The position numbers and the translations under genes were made by a program. Below are positions 38,820-48,173 of a stretch of 64,000 bases of DNA, in pieces (position 1 is the first letter of the stretch; the number at the start of each line of letters is the position of its first letter). The notes beneath the pieces are model-generated. The model worked only from the letters and a program-made list of their open reading frames with translations. It did not search any database and was not told the DNA's origin. Origin of the DNA: Lolliginicoccus lacisalsi (GTDB lineage: Bacteria; Actinomycetota; Actinomycetes; Mycobacteriales; Mycobacteriaceae); the NCBI RefSeq assembly GCF_014841105.1, contig NZ_JACYWE010000004.1, forward strand, positions 239,928 through 303,927, given 5' to 3'.

Positions 38820-40157
38820 ATGCCCCCCTATCTCCCATCGCAGGCCATCGATAGCGAGCACGCCACCGCCGCCCCAGCTCGCCCGGCAGCGCGCATGGCC
38901 TGGCGCCCCTGGCGCGGGCGCGCGCTCGTGCTGCTCGGCGTCGTCCTTGCCGCGTTCACGCTGCGCCTCGCGGTCACCTCGTTCACCCCGCTGATCGCCG
39001 ACATCGGCACGGACATCGGGTTCGGGTCGGTCATGGCAGGCGTTTTCGGCATGTCAGCCCCGGCGATGTTCGCCATCGCCGGCATCACCGCGCCGCGCAT
39101 CATGGGCCGCATCGAGCTCGAGCGTGTCGCGCTGCTGTCGGTCGTCCTCACCACGGCAGGCCTGGCGCTGCGCCCGTTCATGGGCTCGTCCACGACCATG
39201 CTCGCGGCCACCGTCCTGGCTCTCTACGGCATGGGCATCGGCAACATCGTGCTGCCACCCCTCGTCAAGCGCTACTTCTCCGACCGGCTCGCCCTGATCT
39301 CCACGCTGTACATCACCTTCGTGCAGCTCGGCACCGTCGTGCCCGCGGTGGTGGCGATCCCGGTGGCGGACCAGCACGGCTGGAGGGCCTCGCTCGCCAT
39401 CTGGGCGTTCGTCGCGGCCGCGGCGGTCCTGCCCTGGATCGGGCTGCGCAACGCATTCAAGAGCAATGCGTACAAGAGCAACGCATTCACGAGCCACGCA
39501 TCCACCACCGCCGCGCCAGCCCTGCCTGGCGATCCCGCGACCACCGCGCGCACGATGATGGTCGCGCCGAGCACCGGGCGGCCCTGGCGCTCGCCGGTCG
39601 GGTGGGGCCTCGCGGTGATGTTCGGGATGACCTCGCTGATCACCTACAGCTTCCTCACCTGGTTGCCCACCATGCTCACCGATGCGGGCATCGATCGGGT
39701 GGACGCTGGCGCCTACCTCGGGGTGTTCATCTTCTCGGGCTTGTTCGCGATCATGCTGGTCCCGGCCATCACGACCCGCATGACCAACCCGTTCCCGCTG
39801 GCGCTGGCCAGCATGACCTCCCTCGCGATCGGCATGGCCGGGCTCGCGATCGCTCCCGCCGCCTACCCGCTCGCGTGGGCGATCCTGCTCGGTCTCGGGC
39901 CGTCGACGTTCCCGATGGCACTGACTCTGATCAACCTGCGGACCCGCAGCGCGCACGCCGCGGGATCCCTGTCGGGCTTCACCCAGGGGCTCGGCTACCT
40001 GCTCGCCTGTGGCGGCCCGCTGCTCGTGGGGTTGCTCCACGATGCGACCGGTGGCTGGAACCTTGCCCTCGGGCTGCTCGCGGTCGCGATGGTGACGCTG
40101 ATCACTGGAGCCCACCACGCATGCAAGCCCCGTGTGATCGAGGACACCTGGCACTAG
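38820..40157 (+). CDS. MFS transporter, CynX/NimT type
   Basis: 445-residue major facilitator with about twelve membrane helices; the first is ALVLLGVVLAAFTLRLAVTS and the last lies near residues 405-425. Sequence features resemble the cyanate/nitroimidazole (CynX/NimT) family, for example LRLAVTSFTPLIADI and MGIGNIVLPPLVKRYFSDR. The central cytosolic loop has a short imperfect repeat (FKSNAYKSNAFTSHAST). The substrate is unknown; its position beside nitrate genes and a GntR regulator allows cyanate or another nitrogen source, which is inference. ATG 38820 follows GAGGTGA. Confidence 0.85.
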   Translation: MPPYLPSQAIDSEHATAAPARPAARMAWRPWRGRALVLLGVVLAAFTLRLAVTSFTPLIADIGTDIGFGSVMAGVFGMSAPAMFAIAGITAPRIMGRIELERVALLSVVLTTAGLALRPFMGSSTTMLAATVLALYGMGIGNIVLPPLVKRYFSDRLALISTLYITFVQLGTVVPAVVAIPVADQHGWRASLAIWAFVAAAAVLPWIGLRNAFKSNAYKSNAFTSHASTTAAPALPGDPATTARTMMVAPSTGRPWRSPVGWGLAVMFGMTSLITYSFLTWLPTMLTDAGIDRVDAGAYLGVFIFSGLFAIMLVPAITTRMTNPFPLALASMTSLAIGMAGLAIAPAAYPLAWAILLGLGPSTFPMALTLINLRTRSAHAAGSLSGFTQGLGYLLACGGPLLVGLLHDATGGWNLALGLLAVAMVTLITGAHHACKPRVIEDTWH

Positions 40158-40173
40158 CGGATCTTGCCTCCCT

Positions 40174-40200
40174 GACACGCCCGCGAAACATCGGATTAAC
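40174..40200 (+). promoter_or_regulatory. GlnR-like box upstream of narK
   Basis: GACAC (40174-40178), 6 bp, GAAAC (40185-40189), 6 bp, TTAAC (40196-40200) reproduce three sites of the actinobacterial GlnR consensus gTnAC-n6-GaAAC-n6-gTnAC with one mismatch in each outer site. The fourth site is weak. GlnR activates nitrate assimilation genes in mycobacteria and Streptomyces under nitrogen limitation, which fits the genes downstream. Confidence 0.65.
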
Positions 40201-40201
40201 G

Positions 40202-40229
40202 CTCACCGTGCACTATTTGTGCAGGTGAG
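40202..40229. promoter_or_regulatory. Dyad in the narK promoter region
   Basis: CTCACC (40202-40207) / GGTGAG (40224-40229), with inner GTGCAC/GTGCAG pairing, begins one base after the GlnR-like box. A TATTTG (40213-40218) inside it could be the -10. The remaining leader to narK is nearly 200 nt and holds no gene. Confidence 0.4.
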
Positions 40230-40411
40230 GAGATCTTGACGGTGAGGTCATCGCACGCAGCACCGAGGCAACACCTGGTGCCTAGCGTGAGGTCCACGGT
40301 CCAGCAGCAGCGCTATCCCGCGCTGCGGCTGGCGACACAACACCTTCGTCGTCGAACCGCCCGGCCACCACGCCGGACGGGGTCAACGAGGCCTAGGAAA
40401 GGGATCCAGCG

Positions 40412-41884
40412 ATGACACTAGTGAGCGAGAAGCCCACTCCGGGCGAGAGCGCATCACCGGACGCAACCATCAAGGGTGGCCAGTGGATCGATCACTGGGA
40501 GCCCGAGGACAAGTCGTTCTGGGAGAAGACAGGCAAGAAGGTCGCCAACCGCAACCTGTGGTTCTCGGTGTTCGCCGAGCATGTCGGATTCAACGTGTGG
40601 GTGCTGTTCAGCGTGCTCGTCACGCAGATGGGCAACGCCGGGTTCGCGTTCATGCAGGGCGACTCGGCCGTCAACAACCAGCTGCTGCTCGTGTCGATCC
40701 CCGTCCTCGTCGGTGCGACGCTGCGCATTCCCTCCACCTTTGCTGTGACGATCTTCGGCGGTCGAGGGTTCACCACGTTCAGCGCAGCGATGCTGCTGAT
40801 CCCGACCTTCGGCCTCGCGATCGCGTTCACCCAGCCGACCACGCCGATGTGGGTCTTCCTGGTGCTCGCTGGCCTCGCTGGCTTTGGCGGTGGCAACTTC
40901 TCCTCGTCGATGGCCAACATCTCCTTCTTCTTCCCCGAGGGCAAGAAGGGCGCCGCGCTCGGACTCAACGCCGCCGGTGGCAACCTCGGCGTCGCCGTCA
41001 CGCAGCTCGCGGTCCCGCTCGTCGTTGCGCTGGGCCTGCTCCTCACGGCCAGCGACCCCGCGGGCTACCGGTTCGCCCTCATGCTCGCGTCGCTGTTCTG
41101 GGTACCGTTCATCGCCGCTGCCGCGATCGGTGCATGGTTCGGCATGAACAGCATCCGCAGCGCCAAGCCGGACGGTGTTTCCTACCAGCTCGCCATGACG
41201 AACAAGCACACCTGGATCATGTCGTTCCTGTACGTCGGCACCTTCGGATCCTTCATCGGGTTCTCGTTCGCCTTCCCCACCTTGATCAACGCGAGCTTCC
41301 CCGAGCTCCGCAATGTGGGCCTGATGGTGGCGCTCGGCAATCTTGCGTTCCTCGGCGCGCTGCTCGGCTCGTTCTCCCGCCCCTTCGGCGGCTGGCTCGC
41401 TGACCGCGTCGGCAGTGGTGCTCGCCTGACAGCCCTCGTGTTCGTCGGATTGTCGGTCGGCGTCGCAGCGATCATGGCGTCGCTCGCCATCGGTAGCTTC
41501 GCCCTGTACCTCGCGTCGTTCATCGTTCTTTTCATCATCACCGGAATCGGCAACGGCTCGGCCTATCGCATGATTCCGACGATCTTCGCCGCTAGCGCCC
41601 GCTCCCGCGCCGCGGAGACGGGGCAACCGCTCGACGAAGCGATCGCCTCCGGCAAGCGCCAGGCCGCCGCCGCGATCGGTGTCATCGGCTCGATCGGCGC
41701 GTTCGGCGGATTCATCCTGCAGCAGGCGCTGCGGCTGTCGAACGTCCACCTCGGCACCATGGAGCCCGCGTTCTGGGCGTACGCCGGCGTGTTCCTGGTC
41801 ATGGCCGCCGTCACGTGGTGGTTCTACCTGCGCTCGAGCTTCGCTATGCAACGCGTCCCCAACCTGGCCTACGCGAACGTGTAG
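40412..41884 (+). CDS. narK: Nitrate/nitrite transporter NarK
   Basis: 490-residue major facilitator of the nitrate/nitrite porter family with about twelve helices. Family signatures visible are the glycine-rich GLAGFGGGNFSSSMANISFFFP and GLNAAGGNLGVAVTQ, plus the later nitrate-signature-like GIGNGSAYRMIPTIF. The N-terminus IDHWEPEDKSFWEKTGK is typical of actinobacterial NarK proteins. It imports nitrate for the reductase encoded next and may also move nitrite. It follows the GlnR-like box and is separated from nasC by 75 bp containing a hairpin. Confidence 0.95.
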   Translation: MTLVSEKPTPGESASPDATIKGGQWIDHWEPEDKSFWEKTGKKVANRNLWFSVFAEHVGFNVWVLFSVLVTQMGNAGFAFMQGDSAVNNQLLLVSIPVLVGATLRIPSTFAVTIFGGRGFTTFSAAMLLIPTFGLAIAFTQPTTPMWVFLVLAGLAGFGGGNFSSSMANISFFFPEGKKGAALGLNAAGGNLGVAVTQLAVPLVVALGLLLTASDPAGYRFALMLASLFWVPFIAAAAIGAWFGMNSIRSAKPDGVSYQLAMTNKHTWIMSFLYVGTFGSFIGFSFAFPTLINASFPELRNVGLMVALGNLAFLGALLGSFSRPFGGWLADRVGSGARLTALVFVGLSVGVAAIMASLAIGSFALYLASFIVLFIITGIGNGSAYRMIPTIFAASARSRAAETGQPLDEAIASGKRQAAAAIGVIGSIGAFGGFILQQALRLSNVHLGTMEPAFWAYAGVFLVMAAVTWWFYLRSSFAMQRVPNLAYANV

Positions 41885-41902
41885 GTCCCACCTGATCCGC
41901 TT

Positions 41903-41936
41903 GCTGCCAGCATCGCCGAAGCGCGGTGCTGGCAGC
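41903..41936 (+). terminator. Intercistronic hairpin between narK and nasC
   Basis: A perfect 10-bp stem GCTGCCAGCA (41903-41912) / TGCTGGCAGC (41927-41936) with a 14-nt loop and no T-run. It may lower read-through, stabilise the narK mRNA, or mark a processing point. Confidence 0.5.
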
Positions 41937-41959
41937 GGCATTCGGAGGTATTCGCTGCG

Positions 41960-44104
41960 ATGTCCATCACATCACGCAACCTGGTCGCGACCAGCTCGCA
42001 CTGCCCCTACTGCGGGCTGCAGTGCGCGATGACGATCACCGCGGACAGCGCAGCGGCAACTCCTGGGGACAGTGCCCGCTCGGCCACCGTGGAGGGCCGC
42101 GCGTTCCCCACCAATCGTGGCGGGCTCTGCCAGAAGGGCTGGACCAGCGCGGAACTGCTGCGCGCCCCCGACCGCATCGTCACCCCGCTGGTGCGCCGTG
42201 GCGACGAGTTCGTCGAGACAGGCTGGGACGAGGCCCTCGACCTGATCGCTGGCAAGATCCGCGCGATCCAGCAGCAGCACGGCAACGATGCCATCGGGGT
42301 GTTCGGTGGTGGCGGGCTCACCAACGAGAAGGCCTACATCCTCGGCAAGTTCGCCCGGGTGGCGCTGCGCACCTCCAACATCGACTACAACGGCCGCTGG
42401 TGCATGTCGTCGGCGGCCGCGGCCGGTATCCGGTCCTTCGGCGTGGACCGGGGCCTGCCTTTCCCGGTCAGCGATCTGACCCGGGCGCGGGCGATCATGA
42501 TCTACGGCGGCAACGTCGCCGAGACCATGCCCCCGTTCGTGGGCCACCTCGCCACTGCCGCGGACGCTGGCGGCCTCATCGTCGTCGATCCGCGCCGCAC
42601 TGCCACCGCGGCCCGCGCCGAGGACGGCGGCGGGCTGCACCTGCAGATCAAGCCCGGCACCGATATGGCGCTCGCGCTCGGCCTCGCGCACATCGCGATC
42701 ACCGAGGGGCTGATCGACCGCGACTACCTCGACGCCCGCACGGAGGGCTACGACGAGTACTGGCCGGAGGTGGCGCAATGGCTGCCCGAGCGCACCGAGC
42801 GCATCACGGGCGTGCCGGTGTCGCACATGCGTCGCGCGGTCCGGATCCTCGCCGCTTCCCAACGGGACGACACGGGTTCCTACATCCTGACCGCGCGCGG
42901 TGCCGAGCAGCATGCCGACGGCACGGATACCGTCTCCGCGATCATCGGGCTCGCGATGGTCCTCGGCCTGCCTGGCAACCGGGGGAGCGGCTACGGCTGC
43001 ATCACCGGCCAGGGCAACGGCCAGGGCGGTCGCGAGCACGGGCAGAAGGCTGACCAGCTCCCCGGATACCGCAAGATCACCGATCCCGCGGCCCGTGCCC
43101 ATGTCGCGGCCGTGTGGGGCATCGACGCCGATGAGCTGCCCGGGCCAGGCAAGAGCGCCTACGAGCTGCTCGACAGCCTCGGCCAGCCCGGTGGCGTCCA
43201 CGCGCTTCTCGTGCATGGCTCCAACATCGCGCTCTCTGCTCCCCGCGCCGGTCACATCGGCGAGCGGCTCGAGGCACTCGATCTGCTCGTGGTGTGCGAC
43301 TTCGTGATGTCGGAGACCGCGGCGATGGCCGATGTGATCCTGCCGGTGCTGCAATGGGCCGAGGAGGAAGGGACCCTGACGAGCCTGGAGGGGCGCGTGA
43401 TCCGGCGCCGGACCGCAGTGGTTCCCCCGGAGGGCGCGCGGGGCGAGCTCGTGATCTGGCGGGGGCTGGCCGAGCGACTGGGGCAGCCCGCCGAGCGCTT
43501 CCCCGTAGCGCCGCGCGCCGTGTTCGATGAGCTGCGCCGCGCCTCGGCCGGGGGCATCGCGGACTACAGCGGTGTCACCTACGAGCGCCTCGATGCGGGC
43601 GAGGCACTGCACTGGCCCTGCCCGGAACAAACCGCTGGTGCGCACCCGGGCACGCCGCGGATGTTCCTCGACCGCTTCAACACTCCCACCGGGCGCGCCC
43701 GCTTCATCGCCGTGGGCTACCGGGGCCCCGCGGAATCCGTGGACGCGGCGTTCCCGCTGATCGCGATCACCGGCCGGGTGCTCGCCCAGTACCAATCCGG
43801 CGCCCAGACCAGGCGTGTTGCCGAGCTCGCCCAGGCCGCCGGGGAGATGTTCGTGCAGGCTCACCCCGATACCGCCGAGCGGTGCGGCCTGCGTAACGGC
43901 GATTTAGCACAACTGGTAAGCCGTCGTGGCACCACGCGCGCCCGGGTTCATTGTGACGAAACAATGCGCGCCGACACTGTCTTCATACCGTTCCACTATC
44001 CCGACGCGGAGCGCGCCAACCTGATCACCAATCCCGCGCTGGACCCGACCAGCCGGATGCCGGAGTTCAAGGTCAGCGCGATCCGATTGGAGAACGCGAC
44101 ATGA
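41960..44104 (+). CDS. nasC: Assimilatory nitrate reductase catalytic subunit
   Basis: 714-residue cytosolic molybdenum enzyme that reduces nitrate to nitrite. An N-terminal [4Fe-4S] cluster is bound by Cys15, Cys18, Cys22 and Cys57 (CPYCGLQC ... CQKG). The molybdenum ligand is probably Cys148 in NGRWCMSSAAAAG. Further bis-MGD-binding segments follow (CITGQGNGQGGREHGQKADQLP, shown only in part of its conserved run, and the C-terminal molydopterin dinucleotide domain near FIPFHYPDAERANLITNPAL). No Tat signal is seen, consistent with an assimilatory enzyme. GGAGG lies 11 nt before ATG 41960. The stop overlaps the next gene. Confidence 0.95.
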   Translation: MSITSRNLVATSSHCPYCGLQCAMTITADSAAATPGDSARSATVEGRAFPTNRGGLCQKGWTSAELLRAPDRIVTPLVRRGDEFVETGWDEALDLIAGKIRAIQQQHGNDAIGVFGGGGLTNEKAYILGKFARVALRTSNIDYNGRWCMSSAAAAGIRSFGVDRGLPFPVSDLTRARAIMIYGGNVAETMPPFVGHLATAADAGGLIVVDPRRTATAARAEDGGGLHLQIKPGTDMALALGLAHIAITEGLIDRDYLDARTEGYDEYWPEVAQWLPERTERITGVPVSHMRRAVRILAASQRDDTGSYILTARGAEQHADGTDTVSAIIGLAMVLGLPGNRGSGYGCITGQGNGQGGREHGQKADQLPGYRKITDPAARAHVAAVWGIDADELPGPGKSAYELLDSLGQPGGVHALLVHGSNIALSAPRAGHIGERLEALDLLVVCDFVMSETAAMADVILPVLQWAEEEGTLTSLEGRVIRRRTAVVPPEGARGELVIWRGLAERLGQPAERFPVAPRAVFDELRRASAGGIADYSGVTYERLDAGEALHWPCPEQTAGAHPGTPRMFLDRFNTPTGRARFIAVGYRGPAESVDAAFPLIAITGRVLAQYQSGAQTRRVAELAQAAGEMFVQAHPDTAERCGLRNGDLAQLVSRRGTTRARVHCDETMRADTVFIPFHYPDAERANLITNPALDPTSRMPEFKVSAIRLENAT

Positions 44105-45645
44105 TCAGCCAGCACGCTACCGGCGAGCGCGACATCGTCATCGTCGGCAACGGCATGGCCGGTGCCCGCATGGCGGAGGAGCTGCGCCAGCGCCAGCCCG
44201 ACCCGCGCCAGCTCACCATTACTGTCATCGGTGACGAGCCGTGCCCTGCCTACAACCGCATCCTGCTCTCCACGGTCCTCGCCGGGGGCCTCACCGCGCG
44301 GGAGACCCGCCTCAAGCCAGACGCCTGGTACGAGCGCAATGCCATCACCGTCCGGACCGGAGTGCTCGCGGAGAAGATCGATCGCGATGCGCGGCGGGTG
44401 TACCTCAACGACGGCTCCATCGTCGAGTACGACGACCTCGTGCTCGCCACCGGAAGCCGGTCATTCATCCCACCGATGGAGGGCATCCGCACCAGTGACG
44501 GTGCCCTCGCCCGCGGGGTGCGGGCGTTCCGCACCGTCGAGGACTGCGACGCCATCCTCGCCGCGACAACTCCCGGGGCGCGCATCACGGTGCTCGGTGG
44601 CGGCCTGCTCGGCCTCGAGGCCGCCCGCGGCGCCCTCGGTCGCGGCGCGGAGGTCACGGTGGTGCACCCGGCGAGCCACCCGATGGAACGACAGCTCGAC
44701 GAGGACGGCGGTGCCGTGCTCGCGCGCGTCCTCGAGGACATGGGCATGCGCCTCGTGCTCGGGCAGCGCGCCCAATCGCTCATCCACGACGAGGACGGCG
44801 CCCTGACGGGACTGCTGCTCGAGGACGGCACAGAGCTTGCCACCGATCTGGTGGTGCTCTCCGCCGGCATCCGGCCCTGCACCGAGCTCGCCGAGCAGTG
44901 CGGCCTCGACATCGACCGCGGGGTGATCGTCGACGATCATCTCCGTACCTCCGATGAGCGCATCCGTGCCATCGGCGAGTGCGCGGAGCATCGCGGCATG
45001 GTCTATGGGCTGGTGCAACCCGCGTGGGAGCATGCCGCGGTCGTGGCTGATCACCTCACCGGCACGAACGCCACGAGCAGCTACCAGGGGACATCCCAGA
45101 CAACCCGGCTCAAGGCACACGGCATCGACCTCGCCTCGATGGGGGAGGTCTACACGGAGCTGCACGATCGCGAGGCGGAGGTGCTGGCGCTGGCGGACCC
45201 GGCGCGCGGGCGCTACGCGAAAGTGATCGTGCGCGACGAGCGGCTGGTGGGGGCTGTCCTGCTGGGCAACCCCGAGGTCACCGGCATGCTTGCCCAGTAC
45301 TTCGACACCGGCATGGCCGTGCCCGCGGACCGGATGGCTCTGCTGCTCGGCCGTGGGGCAGCAGGAATAGCGGAGGCTGCCAGCCCGGCGAACATGCCAG
45401 GCTCCGCCGTGGTGTGCAAGTGCAACTCCGTCACCAAGTCCCAGATCACCGCTGCCTTCCGCGAGGGGGCCCGCGATACGAGGGCCGTGGCATCGGTGAC
45501 GCGCGCCACCACCGGCTGCGGGGGCTGCACCAGCGCGGTGGACGGCCTGTGCGGATGGCTTAAAAAGGGCGACCCGGACGCGAAACACGCACGCAACGAA
45601 GCGTCCATACCTTTGGAACATCAGCACGAAGAAGGAGCGGCATGA
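44101..45645 (+). CDS. nasB: NAD(P)H-dependent electron-transfer subunit of assimilatory nitrate reductase (NasB-type)
   Basis: 514-residue flavoprotein. Two nucleotide-binding folds are visible (IVIVGNGMAGARMAEEL and ITVLGGGLLGLEAARGA). They are followed by a C-terminal BFD-like [2Fe-2S] domain with CKCNSVTKSQI and CGGCTSAVDGLC. It resembles the N-terminal two thirds of NirB but lacks the sulfite/nitrite reductase domains, so it most likely feeds electrons to NasC. It overlaps nasC (ATGA) and nirB (ATGA). A nitrite reductase role is ruled out by the missing siroheme site. Confidence 0.88.
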   Translation: MISQHATGERDIVIVGNGMAGARMAEELRQRQPDPRQLTITVIGDEPCPAYNRILLSTVLAGGLTARETRLKPDAWYERNAITVRTGVLAEKIDRDARRVYLNDGSIVEYDDLVLATGSRSFIPPMEGIRTSDGALARGVRAFRTVEDCDAILAATTPGARITVLGGGLLGLEAARGALGRGAEVTVVHPASHPMERQLDEDGGAVLARVLEDMGMRLVLGQRAQSLIHDEDGALTGLLLEDGTELATDLVVLSAGIRPCTELAEQCGLDIDRGVIVDDHLRTSDERIRAIGECAEHRGMVYGLVQPAWEHAAVVADHLTGTNATSSYQGTSQTTRLKAHGIDLASMGEVYTELHDREAEVLALADPARGRYAKVIVRDERLVGAVLLGNPEVTGMLAQYFDTGMAVPADRMALLLGRGAAGIAEAASPANMPGSAVVCKCNSVTKSQITAAFREGARDTRAVASVTRATTGCGGCTSAVDGLCGWLKKGDPDAKHARNEASIPLEHQHEEGAA

Positions 45646-48173
45646 TGCAGAAGAACATCGTTGTCGTCGGCCACGGAATGGTCGGCCACCGATTCATCGA
45701 AGCGCTCCGGGCACGCGATGAGCAGGGCGAGTGGAAGATCACGGTCCTCTGCGAGGAGCCCGTGGCAGCCTACGACCGAGTAGCCCTCTCGTCCTACGTC
45801 AGCACGTGGGACCACAAGGAACTCGCTCTCAGCGGCAACGACTACCCCGGCGACACGCACGTCGAGGTCCGGCTGGGCGAGCGCGGCGAGGCCATCGATC
45901 CCGAGGCCCGTACCGTCACGACCACCCGCGGCGACGTCATCCACTATGACAAGCTTGTCCTCGCCACCGGGTCGTACGCGTTCGTCCCGCCGGTTCCGGG
46001 CAAGGACGCCGAGCGCTGCTTCGTGTACCGCACCCTCGAGGACCTCGACAAGATCCGCGCCGCGGCGGAAGCCTCGCCCGCCGGTGCTGTCGGTGTCGTC
46101 GTCGGAGGCGGGCTCCTCGGCCTCGAGGCCGCCAACGCACTCAAGCTCATGGGGCTTACCCCTCACGTCGTGGAGCTCGCGCCCCGGCTCATGCCCCTGC
46201 AGGTCGACGAGGGCGGCGGCGCCCAGCTCAAGAGCCTCGTCTCCGACCTCGGGCTGACCATCCACACGGGCGTCTCCACCGCTGCGATCATCGAGCAGCA
46301 GGACGGCACTCTCGCCGTCGAGCTCTCGGACGGCTCGGTCATCGACGCCTCCCTGCTCGTGTTCTCCGCCGGCGTGCGGCCCCGCGACGAGCTCGCCCGC
46401 ACCTCCGGCATCGACGTCGGCGAGCGCGGCGGCATCATCACCGACCTTTCCTGCCGCACCTCCAGCGAGGACATCTACGCCATCGGCGAGGTCGCCGCCA
46501 TAGAGGGCCGCTGCTACGGCCTCGTCGGGCCCGGCTACGCCACCGCCGAGGTGGTCGCGGACCGGCTGCTCGGCGGCACGGCCGAATTCCCCGGCGCGGA
46601 CCTGTCCACCAAGCTCAAGCTGCTCGGCGTGGACGTCGCGAGCTTCGGCGATGCCTTCGCCACCACGCCGGGCGCGCTCGAGGTCGTCCTTAGCAACCCC
46701 GCGGCCGGGACCTACGCGAAGATCGTCCTCTCCGACGACGCGAAGACCCTCCTCGGCGGAATCCTCGTTGGCGACGCCAGCGCGTACGCCACCCTGCGCC
46801 CGATGGTGGGCCGCGAGCTGCCCGGCGACCCTGCCGCCCTCATCGCGCCCGCCGGTGGTGGCTCCGCCGAGATCGGCACCGCGGCCCTGCCCGACGACGC
46901 CCAGATCTGCTCCTGCAACGCCGTCACCAAGGGCGACATCTGCGGAGCCATCGACAACGGCGCCTGCGACGTCGCCTCGGTGAAATCCTGTACCAAGGCC
47001 GGTGCCTCCTGCGGTGGCTGCCTCCCGCTGGTCAAGAAGCTCCTCGCCGACTCGGGCGTCGAGCTGTCCAAGGCCCTGTGCGAGCACTTCAGCCACTCGC
47101 GGCAGGAGCTCTTCCAGATCGTCCAGATGACCGGGATCCGCACGTTCTCCGAGCTCATCGCCAAGCACGGCACCGGCAAGGGCTGCGACATCTGCAAGCC
47201 CACCGTCGCCTCGATCCTCGCCTCGACCTCCAGCGAGCACATCCTCGATGGGGAGCAGGCAACGCTGCAGGACACCAACGACCACTTCCTCGCCAACCTG
47301 CAGAAGAACGGCACCTACTCCGTGGTGCCGCGCATGCCCGGTGGCGAGGTCACCCCCGACCAGCTCATCGTGATCGGCCAGATCGCCAAGGAATTCGACC
47401 TGTACGTCAAGGTCACAGGCGGCCAGCGCATCGACATGTTTGGCGCCCGCGTCGAGCAACTGCCGCGGATCTGGCAGCGCCTCGTCGATGCAGGCATGGA
47501 ATCCGGCCACGCCTACGGCAAGTCCCTGCGCACCGTCAAGAGCTGCGTCGGATCCTCCTGGTGCCGCTACGGCCAGCAGGACTCCGTGAAGATGGCGGTC
47601 GACCTCGAGAAGCGCTACCGCGGACTGCGCTCCCCGCACAAGCTCAAGCTCGCCGTGTCCGGCTGCGCCCGCGAGTGCGCCGAGGCCCGCGGCAAGGACG
47701 TCGGCGTCATCGCCACCGAGCGAGGCTGGAACCTCTACGTCGGCGGCAATGGTGGCCAGACCCCCAAGCACGCGGTGCTGCTCGCCTCCGACCTCGACGA
47801 CGAGACCCTCATCAAGTACATCGACCGCTACCTGATGTTCTACATCCGCACGGCCGACCGATTGCAGCGCACCGCCCCCTGGCAGGAATCCCTCGACGGC
47901 GGCATCGACTACGTGCGCCAGGTGGTGTGCGAGGACAGCCTCGGCCTCGCCGACGAGCTCGAGGCCGCCATGGAGAAGCACGTCGCCGGCTACAAGGACG
48001 AATGGGCCGGAGTCCTCGAGGACCCGGAGAAGCTGTCCCGGTTCGTCTCCTTCGTCAACGCGCCCGAGGAAGCCGACCCGACGGTCCAGTTCACCGAATC
48101 CGATGGCCGGAAGGTTCCTGTCGGCCTCGGGATGCCCGCAATGCCCGCCACCACCACAGCAGGGGTGAAGTGA
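45642..48173 (+). CDS. nirB: Nitrite reductase (NADH) large subunit
   Basis: 843-residue assimilatory nitrite reductase reducing nitrite to ammonium. Order of domains: FAD/NAD folds (VVVGHGMVGHRFIEAL; GVVVGGGLLGLEAANAL), BFD-like [2Fe-2S] domain (CSCNAVTKGDICGA ... CGGC), ferredoxin-like half-domains, and the siroheme/[4Fe-4S] site. The siroheme-cluster cysteines are Cys635, Cys641, Cys675 and Cys679 in the family pattern Cx5C...Cx3C (SCVGSSWC; GCARECAE). AAGGAG precedes ATG 45642, which also overlaps the nasB stop. The small subunit NirD starts on its stop codon. Confidence 0.97.
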   Translation: MMQKNIVVVGHGMVGHRFIEALRARDEQGEWKITVLCEEPVAAYDRVALSSYVSTWDHKELALSGNDYPGDTHVEVRLGERGEAIDPEARTVTTTRGDVIHYDKLVLATGSYAFVPPVPGKDAERCFVYRTLEDLDKIRAAAEASPAGAVGVVVGGGLLGLEAANALKLMGLTPHVVELAPRLMPLQVDEGGGAQLKSLVSDLGLTIHTGVSTAAIIEQQDGTLAVELSDGSVIDASLLVFSAGVRPRDELARTSGIDVGERGGIITDLSCRTSSEDIYAIGEVAAIEGRCYGLVGPGYATAEVVADRLLGGTAEFPGADLSTKLKLLGVDVASFGDAFATTPGALEVVLSNPAAGTYAKIVLSDDAKTLLGGILVGDASAYATLRPMVGRELPGDPAALIAPAGGGSAEIGTAALPDDAQICSCNAVTKGDICGAIDNGACDVASVKSCTKAGASCGGCLPLVKKLLADSGVELSKALCEHFSHSRQELFQIVQMTGIRTFSELIAKHGTGKGCDICKPTVASILASTSSEHILDGEQATLQDTNDHFLANLQKNGTYSVVPRMPGGEVTPDQLIVIGQIAKEFDLYVKVTGGQRIDMFGARVEQLPRIWQRLVDAGMESGHAYGKSLRTVKSCVGSSWCRYGQQDSVKMAVDLEKRYRGLRSPHKLKLAVSGCARECAEARGKDVGVIATERGWNLYVGGNGGQTPKHAVLLASDLDDETLIKYIDRYLMFYIRTADRLQRTAPWQESLDGGIDYVRQVVCEDSLGLADELEAAMEKHVAGYKDEWAGVLEDPEKLSRFVSFVNAPEEADPTVQFTESDGRKVPVGLGMPAMPATTTAGVK

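Noticed and set aside
45621-47981. 786-residue minus-strand open frame opposite nirB
   Set aside because: It is the antisense shadow of nirB, with Leu/Val/Gly/Asp-biased composition and no motifs.
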